Below, one piece after another: positions 51,707 to 58,428 of a stretch of DNA of 64,000 bases. Each line of letters begins with the position of its first letter. Positions within the stretch are counted from its first letter, which is position 1. The DNA lies in contig JANWYT010000032.1 in NCBI GenBank assembly GCA_025055175.1, positions 118,816 through 182,815 on the forward strand, read 5' to 3'. The position numbers and the translations under genes were made by a program. The notes beneath the pieces were generated by a model. That model was not told the origin of the DNA, searched no databases, and was given only the letters and a program-made list of their open reading frames with translations. This DNA is from Anaerolineae bacterium (GTDB lineage: Bacteria; Chloroflexota; Anaerolineae; Aggregatilineales; Phototrophicaceae).

Positions 51707-52112
51707 TAGCGTCTTTTGCCGCAACCAGGCGTTCAATGAAATCGCGAATTTCCTCAGTAGACGTGCCAGGGCCGAAGACGCCAGCGACTCCCAGAGCGCT
51801 GAGAGGTGCGCGATCTTCGTCAGGAATAATGCCGCCGACCATGATCGGCACATCGTTCAGGCCGCTGGCGTTCAATGCCTCGCGGACGCGCGGCACGAGC
51901 GTCATGTGCGCGCCACTGAGGATGCTGAGGCCGACCACGTCCACATCTTCCTGCAAAGCGGCTTCGGCGATCATCTCTGGGGTTTGGCGCAGGCCGGTGT
52001 AGATGACTTCCATCCCGGCGTCGCGCAGGGCGCGGGCGATGACCTTGGCTCCACGATCATGGCCATCTAGGCCTGGCTTGGCAATCAGGACGCGCGGCAC
52101 ACGTTTGCTCAT
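51699..52112 (-). CDS. Methylmalonyl-CoA mutase B12-binding subunit
   Basis: A 137-residue B12-binding domain standing alone. The cobalt-ligating motif DGHDRG puts His18 as the lower ligand, with [10 protein letters not shown] and GGIIPDED completing the cobalamin fold. It is the C-terminal domain equivalent of the usual 700-residue large subunit, so a separate catalytic subunit must be encoded elsewhere. It converts methylmalonyl-CoA to succinyl-CoA in propionate or fatty-acid metabolism. AGGAGG precedes its ATG; meaB overlaps its 3' end. Confidence 0.93.
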   Translation of the reverse strand: MSKRVPRVLIAKPGLDGHDRGAKVIARALRDAGMEVIYTGLRQTPEMIAEAALQEDVDVVGLSILSGAHMTLVPRVREALNASGLNDVPIMVGGIIPDEDRAPLSALGVAGVFGPGTSTEEIRDFIERLVAAKDANG

Positions 52113-52206
52113 GACAACTGACCTCCTCTTATCAAATCAAAATGAGACAGGGAAGCTGCGTCGGCTCCCACCCTGCTCCAGCGTGCAAAAATGTTGATGC
52201 CTATTC

Positions 52207-52255
52207 TTGAACTATGTCGCGAGCCAATTATAGCTCAAACGAAAAGCGAAACCAA
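52207..52255. promoter_or_regulatory. Overlapping divergent promoters of the mutase and cytochrome genes
   Basis: Plus strand: TTGAAC (52207-52212), 16 bases, TATAGC (52229-52234), leading to the cytochrome gene. Minus strand: TTGGTT (52255-52250), 17 bases, TATAAT (52232-52227), leading to the mutase-meaB operon. The two -10 boxes share bases 52229-52232, so polymerase can occupy only one promoter at a time. Confidence 0.65.
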
Positions 52256-52390
52256 CAAATCATGAACCGCCGTCGCGGCGCACTAGCTATTCATTTTTGG
52301 GCGCGGCGCTTTTTCTTTTGCCTCCCAGACGATATACTAAGACAGCTTTTGTTCGTCGTTTCACAAATGTCCTCTGAGAGAAGCCTAACG

Positions 52391-53008
52391 ATGCGTACTC
52401 TATTCATGCTCTCATGCGTTGCCCTGCTGCTCGCTGCTTGCGGCACAATCCCAGAACCGCTGTTCCGCGTCACACCCCAAGCTGAAGTGGTGGAGCGCAT
52501 CGATGGTCGAGCAGTGGCTATCGTGGTCAGCCCCACGCCGCGCCCTACCAGCACGCCCATCCCGCCCACCAGCACACCCACGCTTACCCCCACGCCTGAG
52601 CCTACGGCCACCCCGACAGAAGCAGCGCCAGCAGCAGCTGTCATCGACGATCCGAAGGCCTTCTTCGTCCAGCTGGCCAACCCTCAGCGTGGCGAAGCGC
52701 TGTTCAGTCAGTACATCGACGCGGTAGGCTTCGCTTGCTCTACCTGCCACAACGTGGTGGGCGACGAGGTCAAGATTGGGCCGAGCCTGTACGGCATTCC
52801 ACAGCGCGCTGCCGAGCGCGTGCCTGGCGAAGGGCCATACACTTATCTCTACAACTCCATCCACAACAGCCAGGCTTACATCGTCCCTGGCTTTGAGAAC
52901 GCCGTCCATATGCCTCACTACGCCGGCCTAGACGGCTCGCCTGTCGTCCTAAGCGACGCGCAGATTTATGACTTGGTAGCCTACCTGATGACGCTCAACG
53001 CGCCATAG
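52391..53008 (+). CDS. Monohaem cytochrome c lipoprotein
   Basis: A 205-residue lipoprotein: signal with lipobox LAAC (Cys17 lipidated), a Pro/Thr-rich linker at about 47-80, then a class I cytochrome c domain with C116STCH120 and a possible Met axial ligand in AVHMPHYAG. It probably carries electrons on the outer face of the membrane. In-frame codons upstream to 52214 would add a basic segment without a ribosome site; GAGAG before 52391 and the signal peptide decide for this start. It is divergent from the mutase operon and convergent with prmA. Confidence 0.9.
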   Translation: MRTLFMLSCVALLLAACGTIPEPLFRVTPQAEVVERIDGRAVAIVVSPTPRPTSTPIPPTSTPTLTPTPEPTATPTEAAPAAAVIDDPKAFFVQLANPQRGEALFSQYIDAVGFACSTCHNVVGDEVKIGPSLYGIPQRAAERVPGEGPYTYLYNSIHNSQAYIVPGFENAVHMPHYAGLDGSPVVLSDAQIYDLVAYLMTLNAP

Positions 53009-53058
53009 CGGTTGGATGACTTGGCCAGGCACGCTCGTCTGATGAAAGAACGGCTGGC

Positions 53059-53973
53059 CTACGCCACTTTGTGAGCTTCAATTGCCACCCAGTCGCCTTG
53101 CAGGCGACGGGCAGTGGGGATGAAGCCCGCTTGGCGCAAAGCTGCTTCCACCTCATCCGCTTGCTCTAGGATGAGGCCGCTCAAGATGGCCTGCCCACCA
53201 GGTCGGAGCGTCTGGCCTAGGCCCTGTTGGCACATGGAGATGATGACGCGGGCCAGGATGTTAACCACGATCAGATCAAAGGTTTGGCCCGTAGCCAGCA
53301 CGTCCTCTAGCGTGCCAGTGCGGGCCGTGATTTGCTGGGCTACGCCGTTCACAGCGGCGTTTTCGTCGGTGACGCGGCGGGCCACATCGTCAATGTCTAC
53401 ACCCAGGACGTGTGCCGCCCCCAACTTCGCGGCAGCAATCGCCAGAATGCCACTGCCACAGCCTAAGTCAAGCACTTGCTGGCCTGGCTTTACGTGGTCT
53501 TCTAGCGCCTCTAGGCAAAGTTGGGTGGTGGGGTGCGTGCCTGTGCCGAAGGCCATGCCTGGGTCAAGGCTGATAACGATGTCTTGTGGCTCTGCTTCAG
53601 CTTCCACCCATAAAGGACGGATGAAGATACGCCGACCCAGGCGCACAGGATGGTAGTTGGCCTTCCAGGCTTCAGCCCAGTCTTCGTCGTCCACCAAGCG
53701 GTATTCGGGCGTGGGCATGGGGTACATCATGTTCAGGTAGCCCAGGATGCGCTCAATCTCGGCACGAGTAGACTCGGCGCGCTCGTCCTCTAGGAAATAG
53801 CCACGCACGACGACGGCGGTCGGTGGCGGCACATCACCATCGTCCCAAGCTCCTGGCATAATGCCGAGCTGTTCAATAGACAACCCCTGGTGACAGAAGG
53901 GGTACAGCTCTTGAGCGATAGCTTCGGCGGCTTCGCCGTCGGTCGTCAGGGCAATTTCGATCCAACGCGGCAT
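53059..53973 (-). CDS. prmA: Ribosomal protein L11 methyltransferase
   Basis: A 304-residue S-adenosylmethionine-dependent methyltransferase. An N-terminal substrate-recognition domain (MPRWIEIALTTDGEAAEAIA) precedes the catalytic domain, which carries LDPGMAFGTGTHPTTQLCLEAL, the SAM loop VLDLGCGSGILAIAA and VVNILARVI, all PrmA features. It trimethylates L11. ATG 53973 is chosen because GAGGA precedes it and the upstream frame is not protein-like. It is convergent with the cytochrome gene, 50 bases away. Confidence 0.95.
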   Translation of the reverse strand: MPRWIEIALTTDGEAAEAIAQELYPFCHQGLSIEQLGIMPGAWDDGDVPPPTAVVVRGYFLEDERAESTRAEIERILGYLNMMYPMPTPEYRLVDDEDWAEAWKANYHPVRLGRRIFIRPLWVEAEAEPQDIVISLDPGMAFGTGTHPTTQLCLEALEDHVKPGQQVLDLGCGSGILAIAAAKLGAAHVLGVDIDDVARRVTDENAAVNGVAQQITARTGTLEDVLATGQTFDLIVVNILARVIISMCQQGLGQTLRPGGQAILSGLILEQADEVEAALRQAGFIPTARRLQGDWVAIEAHKVA

Positions 53974-54061
53974 GGCGGGTCTATCCTCGTCGTGTCTCGC
54001 GAAGCAGAGTGGCCCGCAAGCATAGCGCAAGCGGGCTGAGAAATGTAGGGCGAACGGCTCG

Positions 54062-54270
54062 CTACTTCCAGAGCTGCTCGCGGAAGCGCAGGTCTGGCCA
54101 GACATCCTCACGGTCAAGGTTGCTACAAACATTGGCCGTGTCGATGAAGTTGACGCCGCGATCTGGTGCGAAGTAGATCATGACGCTGGTCTCTTCCTGG
54201 CCTAGTTTGCCCATCTTCACCGCAGCGCGCTATCAATTAGGCCGCCGTTGCCCAGGCAGCGGCATTTCAT
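54062..54270 (-). pseudogene. Aldo/keto reductase remnant
   Basis: The ATG at 54270 overlaps the dhaL stop. The first frame reads MKCRCLGNGGLIDSALR and then stops at 54219-54217; this matches the MKYRRLGNSGLKVSALG opening of aldo/keto reductases. From ATG 54214 a second frame reads GQEETSVMIYFAPDRGVNFI, then DTANVC, the catalytic-strand region of the same family, and ends WPDLRFREQLWK before TAG at 54064-54062. The barrel between these points and the end is missing. A deletion, stop codon and frameshift are therefore visible. The gene was translationally coupled to dhaL. Confidence 0.8.
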
Positions 54271-54926
54271 GAGGCGTCTCCTTGCGCTTCTAGGTGTAGG
54301 GCAGCGGCAGTGAACATCATAGCGATGGCCTGCGCACCAGGGTCTTTCTTGCCGATGGAGCGTTCGCCCTGCCAACTGGCGCGCCCAGTTTGCGATTGCA
54401 TATGCTGGGTTTCGTCCGCGCCGCGCTGCGCGCCTTCTGCTGCCGCACGGAAGAACGCTGCGCTGCTGACCTCGCCATCCTGGGCTAGCGCCGCGCGCAT
54501 TGCCTCCAGAGCTGGCGCAATGGCGTCCAGCATAGTCTTGTTGCCAAGCTGCGATTTGCCGCGTTCGATGAGGGCATCCAGGGCGACCTGAGTCGCTTCA
54601 GCGCAGTCGGACAAGCTGATAGACGCCTTGTCCTTCATAGTCATGCCACCTTTCATCAGGGCGGCGCTGAACAGCGCGCCGAAGCTAGAGGGAGCAGCGT
54701 TGGCGAAGGCTTTGCCGAGTTGGTAAAGCAAGCGGCCCACGTCGGCGGGCAGTTCTCCTCTGAGCGCTTCGGCGATAGCATTGAAGCCGCGTTCGATGGT
54801 ACGGCCCAAGTCACCATCGCCCAGTTCAGCGTCCAGGGCAGTGAGTTCATCTTTGTGGCTCACCATGTAGTCGGCGACGCTGGCCATGAGCGCCGCCACC
54901 TGAGCCTGGTGGAGCTGTGCTGCCAT
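54267..54926 (-). CDS. dhaL: DhaL-type kinase subunit
   Basis: A 219-residue all-helical ADP/ATP-binding subunit. The magnesium-binding Asp triad is D32, D37 and D39 in LDAELGDGDLGRTIERGF; the SFGALFSAALMKGG and KTMLDAIAPALEAMR regions are family features. It phosphorylates the substrate held by DhaK. It lies 12 bases after dhaK. No PTS-type DhaM is present, so either ATP is used directly or DhaM is elsewhere; with the aldo/keto reductase remnant behind it, the substrate may be another ketose. Confidence 0.88.
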   Translation of the reverse strand: MAAQLHQAQVAALMASVADYMVSHKDELTALDAELGDGDLGRTIERGFNAIAEALRGELPADVGRLLYQLGKAFANAAPSSFGALFSAALMKGGMTMKDKASISLSDCAEATQVALDALIERGKSQLGNKTMLDAIAPALEAMRAALAQDGEVSSAAFFRAAAEGAQRGADETQHMQSQTGRASWQGERSIGKKDPGAQAIAMMFTAAALHLEAQGDAS

Positions 54927-54938
54927 GATAGCCCTATT

Positions 54939-55949
54939 TCAGACGAACTGACCATGATCGAAGAAAGGCGTCGAAGCCGGGGCGTCCAGCAGGCGCTTGA
55001 GTTCATCGTCCAGCTTCATCACCGTCAGCGAAGCTCCCAACATCTCCATCGAAGTCGCGAAGCGACCAATATAAGGGCGGTAGACGCGGATGTTGTGCTG
55101 CTTGAGGACTTCGACCAGGCGACCATACATGATGTAAAGTTCTTCTAGCGGCGTCGCACCCAGGCTGTTGAGCATGACGGTGACTTCGCTGCCGCTCAGT
55201 TCAATGTCCTCTAGGATGGGGTTGATGAGCTGATCGACAATCTCGTTGGCAGTTTGCAGCTTGCCGCGCCGCACCCCCTGTTCGCCGTGAATGCCCATGC
55301 CAATCTCCATCTCGTCCTCGCCCAGGGTGAAGGTGGGCTTGCCAACTTGCGGCACAATGCACGGGCCGAGCGCCACACCCATGCTGCGGGTGTTGGCTAG
55401 GGCGTGTTCGGCGATAGCCTTCACTTGAGCCAGCGTCGCGCGCTCCTCCGCCAGCGCGCCAGCGATCTTGAAGGCGTAGACCATGCCGGCCACGCCACGC
55501 CGCGTGCTGGCCTTGTCAGCAGGAGCGCTGGCCACGTCATCGGCTACTAGGACGGTAGCGATTTCGATGTTGTCTTCCATGCTGGCCTGGTCAGCAGCGC
55601 CAGCGAAGTTCATCACGTCGCCACCGTAGTTGCCGAATAGGTGTAGCACGCCAGCGCCGCCATGAACAGCCTTCGTCGTCTGGTACATTTGCTCTATGGT
55701 GGGCGAAGCAAAGACATCGCCCACCGCGCAACCGTCCAGCATACCGCGCCCGACATAGCCCAGGAAGACAGGCAGATGACCAGAGCCACCGCCCGTCACA
55801 ATGCCAACTTTGCCTTCAATCGGCGAGTCAGCGCGCACAATGCAATGTACGTCACCAGCGACGGATTTCAAGCGGTTGGGGTGAGCAGCCAGCAGGCCTG
55901 CCAGCATTTCAGGCACATAATTTTCGGGATTGTTGAGGATTTTTTTCAT
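54939..55949 (-). CDS. DhaK-type ketose kinase subunit
   Basis: A 336-residue DhaK homologue. GGGSGH at about 53-58 and the substrate-linked His in [10 protein letters not shown] are present; [21 protein letters not shown] also fits the family. The segment after GGGSGH reads LPVFLGYVG, where glycerone kinases read EPAHAGYVG, a change seen in kinases for other ketoses such as erythrulose; that link is from memory and is a suggestion. ATG 55949 follows AAAGGA; in-frame codons further upstream are less likely. First gene of a small dhaK-dhaL-(reductase remnant) operon. Confidence 0.85.
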   Translation of the reverse strand: MKKILNNPENYVPEMLAGLLAAHPNRLKSVAGDVHCIVRADSPIEGKVGIVTGGGSGHLPVFLGYVGRGMLDGCAVGDVFASPTIEQMYQTTKAVHGGAGVLHLFGNYGGDVMNFAGAADQASMEDNIEIATVLVADDVASAPADKASTRRGVAGMVYAFKIAGALAEERATLAQVKAIAEHALANTRSMGVALGPCIVPQVGKPTFTLGEDEMEIGMGIHGEQGVRRGKLQTANEIVDQLINPILEDIELSGSEVTVMLNSLGATPLEELYIMYGRLVEVLKQHNIRVYRPYIGRFATSMEMLGASLTVMKLDDELKRLLDAPASTPFFDHGQFV

Positions 55950-56077
55950 GATCGTATCCTTTGGACTCAAGAAAGCAAACGTTTTCCAGGGCTTGCTTCG
56001 TGCGGCTCAGGGCCACACGTGCGATTATACCCAAGAGTAGCGCGCGGTGGATGAATAGCACTTGAGAGAGACGAGGC

Positions 56078-57136
56078 TCAGATGGAGGGCGTACTCAGGG
56101 CCTGGCTCATCTGGTGCAGTAGATCAGCGCGCTCTGTGGGTGGCAGGAAGGCTGCTTTAGCAGCGCGCAGGGTAGCAGCGCGCAGGTCATCTAGGCTCAG
56201 ACCCATGTAGGTCACAGCGCGCGCCATCTCTTCGCTCAGCGTCACGGCACACACGCTAGGGTCGTCAGTGTTGATCGTCGTCAACAGATCAAAACTGGTC
56301 AGCAGCGCCAGAGGATGAGCTTCCAGGCTATCTACAATGCCGCTCAGGACGTTGCTGCTGGGGCAAATTTCTAGCGCAATTTCAGCGCGGCGCAGCACCT
56401 CCACCATGCCCATGTCTTCCAAGACATGAATGCCATGTCCGATGCGATCCGCCTTCAGGCTGCCCACTGCATCCCACACGCTCTCTGCTCCGGCCCATTC
56501 GCCAGCATGAATTGTGACAAACAGTCCCTCAGCTTTGGCGCGGCGAAAGATGGACAGGAAAGGCAAGGCAGAATAGCCTGCTTCGTCGCCAGCCAAATCC
56601 AAGCCGACGACGCCATCGGCACAGTGGCGTAGAGCGGCTCGTAGCACTTGTTCGCCCAGCTCTACGCCCTCATGCCGATTCATGCTGACGATGTAGCGCA
56701 GGTTCATCTGGGACGCGCGCGCCGCCTGGTTGCCCGTTTGGCACACTAGCCTGACGACTTCGTCCAGGGGCGCTTGCGTGAAGGCGCACAACGCGCGCGG
56801 CGTGAAGCGCAACTCCATGTAGCGCACGTTATCAGCGGCGGCATCTTCTACCACCTCGCGCGTCAGGCGCTCTATCACTTCCATTGAACGGTAGAATTGA
56901 CGCAGCGTGAGGAACTTGTTCAGGAAGTGGCGCGAGTCGCGAGTTTCATCAGGCATCATCTGCACAAAAGGTTGTAGCGTCTCCTCATCGTATTCAGCCA
57001 TCGCCATGCCATACTGGCGTGCAATGTCTAGCAATGAGCTTAGGCGCAGCGAACCTTCCAGATGGCGATGAAGTTCAATTTTGGGCATGGCCTGGACGAT
57101 GGCCAGTAAATCAGGGGGGACAGGGAACACACACAT
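56078..57136 (-). CDS. add: Adenosine deaminase
   Basis: A 352-residue metal-dependent deaminase of the adenosine/AMP deaminase family. H23 and H25 in ELHRHLEGS bind zinc, HAGEWAGAESVWDA supplies the next His and Glu, RIGHGIHVLED the following His, and NTDDPSVC the catalytic Asp. It converts adenosine to inosine in purine salvage, but adenine deamination or other aminohydrolase activity is possible. ATG 57136 is used; codons up to 57199 overlap the previous gene and have no ribosome site. It is the last gene of a four-gene operon with two small membrane proteins and a regulator. Confidence 0.9.
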   Translation of the reverse strand: MCVFPVPPDLLAIVQAMPKIELHRHLEGSLRLSSLLDIARQYGMAMAEYDEETLQPFVQMMPDETRDSRHFLNKFLTLRQFYRSMEVIERLTREVVEDAAADNVRYMELRFTPRALCAFTQAPLDEVVRLVCQTGNQAARASQMNLRYIVSMNRHEGVELGEQVLRAALRHCADGVVGLDLAGDEAGYSALPFLSIFRRAKAEGLFVTIHAGEWAGAESVWDAVGSLKADRIGHGIHVLEDMGMVEVLRRAEIALEICPSSNVLSGIVDSLEAHPLALLTSFDLLTTINTDDPSVCAVTLSEEMARAVTYMGLSLDDLRAATLRAAKAAFLPPTERADLLHQMSQALSTPSI

Positions 57137-57174
57137 ATCCTGACGAGGCTGCCATTCGTCCTGAGTGGTACGGG

Positions 57175-57498
57175 CTAGTTGCGCTCGGCCAGCAGCCAAC
57201 TCCAGTAATGCCAGACGACCACCAGCGCAATTGTCACTCCCAGGGCAGGCAAACCATCAACAATGAGAATTGTGCCTACATTTTGGCTGAAAGTGTCGTT
57301 TGTGCGCAACCAGCCCGTTAGAAAAAGCAAACGCGCCAGCGCACCAAGCCACACGCAGGCCGCCGCTAGGTAAATCCAGCGGTAGCGCTTGCGCGCCCGC
57401 GTGACTTGGCTCAAGCGACGACTGAGCAGAGCCAGCGCAATGAGCGCACCTCCTACCGACAGCAGGCCCAATGATCCGATCAGATCGAAGATTATCAT
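57175..57498 (-). CDS. Small membrane protein B
   Basis: A 107-residue protein with three hydrophobic segments (about 8-26, 41-60 and 78-98) and a short basic loop RRLSQVTRARKRYR between the first two. The ATG overlaps the previous gene's stop (ATGA), so it is translated together with small membrane protein A. I do not recognise a family. Located between that gene and adenosine deaminase. Confidence 0.75.
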   Translation of the reverse strand: MIIFDLIGSLGLLSVGGALIALALLSRRLSQVTRARKRYRWIYLAAACVWLGALARLLFLTGWLRTNDTFSQNVGTILIVDGLPALGVTIALVVVWHYWSWLLAERN

Positions 57499-57797
57499 GA
57501 AGGACGCTTGGCGTTGAGCATGACGAAGGACAAGCGCACTGACAGGCCTAACAGGACTAGGCCACCCAGCCCCAGTAGAAGGTCGCTGATGGGATCGTGC
57601 ATGGTCAGGGTGTGGCGGGCGTGGCGCACCGCTGCAACCCCGAAAAGTACCGTCGGCACAGCGTACCAAGCCGCAAACATGCGCTTGCCGCTGAAGCGCT
57701 GGTAAAAGCGGGCGATAGAGGCCATGAAGAGCAAGAGGGCCGCCGTCACGAACCAGAGGTAGAGGACGAAGAATTGGTGCAGTGCCAATGGGTTCAT
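57495..57797 (-). CDS. Small membrane protein A
   Basis: A 100-residue protein with three hydrophobic segments (about 8-27, 45-60 and 72-90) and an Arg/His-rich loop VRHARHTLTMHD. It starts 17 bases after the winged-helix regulator stop and is coupled to membrane protein B. The histidine-rich loop could bind a metal or haem; that is speculation. Function unknown. Confidence 0.75.
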   Translation of the reverse strand: MNPLALHQFFVLYLWFVTAALLLFMASIARFYQRFSGKRMFAAWYAVPTVLFGVAAVRHARHTLTMHDPISDLLLGLGGLVLLGLSVRLSFVMLNAKRPS

Positions 57798-57814
57798 GCG
57801 GGGTGACCAGCGGC

Positions 57815-58201
57815 CTAGAAGTCGTGGCGTGCGCTGAAGTGCAGTCCCTCGATGACGTGGTTGATGGCCTGTATGCGGAACTGCCTATCGCGGCAGGCTT
57901 CCATGAAAGCTTTCACGAGCTGACGCACGTCATCCGACGATGTGAAACGATAGACCTCGTAATTAGGGACGCGCACCTGCTCCACTACGCCCACTTGGGC
58001 CAACTCGGCCAGCTCGCGGCTGACGACTTTGGGGTCACGCCCAAGAGCCTGAGCGATGTTGTCGCTGGTCTCCTCGGCGTAAGGGTTATCATGGAAAAAG
58101 CGCACCAAGTCCCACTTGGTGAACGAATTCACTTTCGTTTGCAGAAAGCTCACCCATTTGCTCTCCATCTTCATGTTCAACTCGTCCGACGTTTGCCCCA
58201 T
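57815..58201 (-). CDS. Winged-helix transcriptional regulator
   Basis: A 128-residue protein with a winged helix at about residues 20-85: NSFTKWDLVRFFHDNPYAEE, DNIAQALGRDPKVVSRELAELAQVG and VVEQVRVPNYEVYRF. The C-terminal helix (about 90-128) may dimerise; no metal-binding Cys pair is seen. GGAG precedes ATG 58201; codons upstream to 58225 are not preferred. It heads the operon containing two small membrane proteins and adenosine deaminase and may control it. The 227 bases between it and secA hold no gene I can support. Confidence 0.78.
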   Translation of the reverse strand: MGQTSDELNMKMESKWVSFLQTKVNSFTKWDLVRFFHDNPYAEETSDNIAQALGRDPKVVSRELAELAQVGVVEQVRVPNYEVYRFTSSDDVRQLVKAFMEACRDRQFRIQAINHVIEGLHFSARHDF

Positions 58202-58428
58202 GATACTGCTCCTCACCTGGCTCAAACAACGACATCGAAATAAGTGATTTTTTGTTTATGAAGACAGACAGGGCAAGAAGCAGAGATCACTCAGCACTGC
58301 TTTTCAACTATAGCGCATGGGCGCTAGAGGCGTAAAGTGTGATCCATCATGCGTTCAGGTGACATTAGGCATTGTGTCAAAGGCGCGCCCTGGCCTGTGC
58401 GCTTCAGGGCGCGCTGGTCAAGCAAAGA

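Noticed and set aside
53021..53060. Bidirectional terminator between the cytochrome gene and prmA
   Set aside because: GGCCAG and CTGGCC can pair, but the loop is 25 bases and no T run follows on either strand.
54062..54270. The two aldo/keto reductase fragments as separate small genes
   Set aside because: Their matches are successive parts of one known family interrupted by a stop and a frame change, so a pseudogene explains them better.
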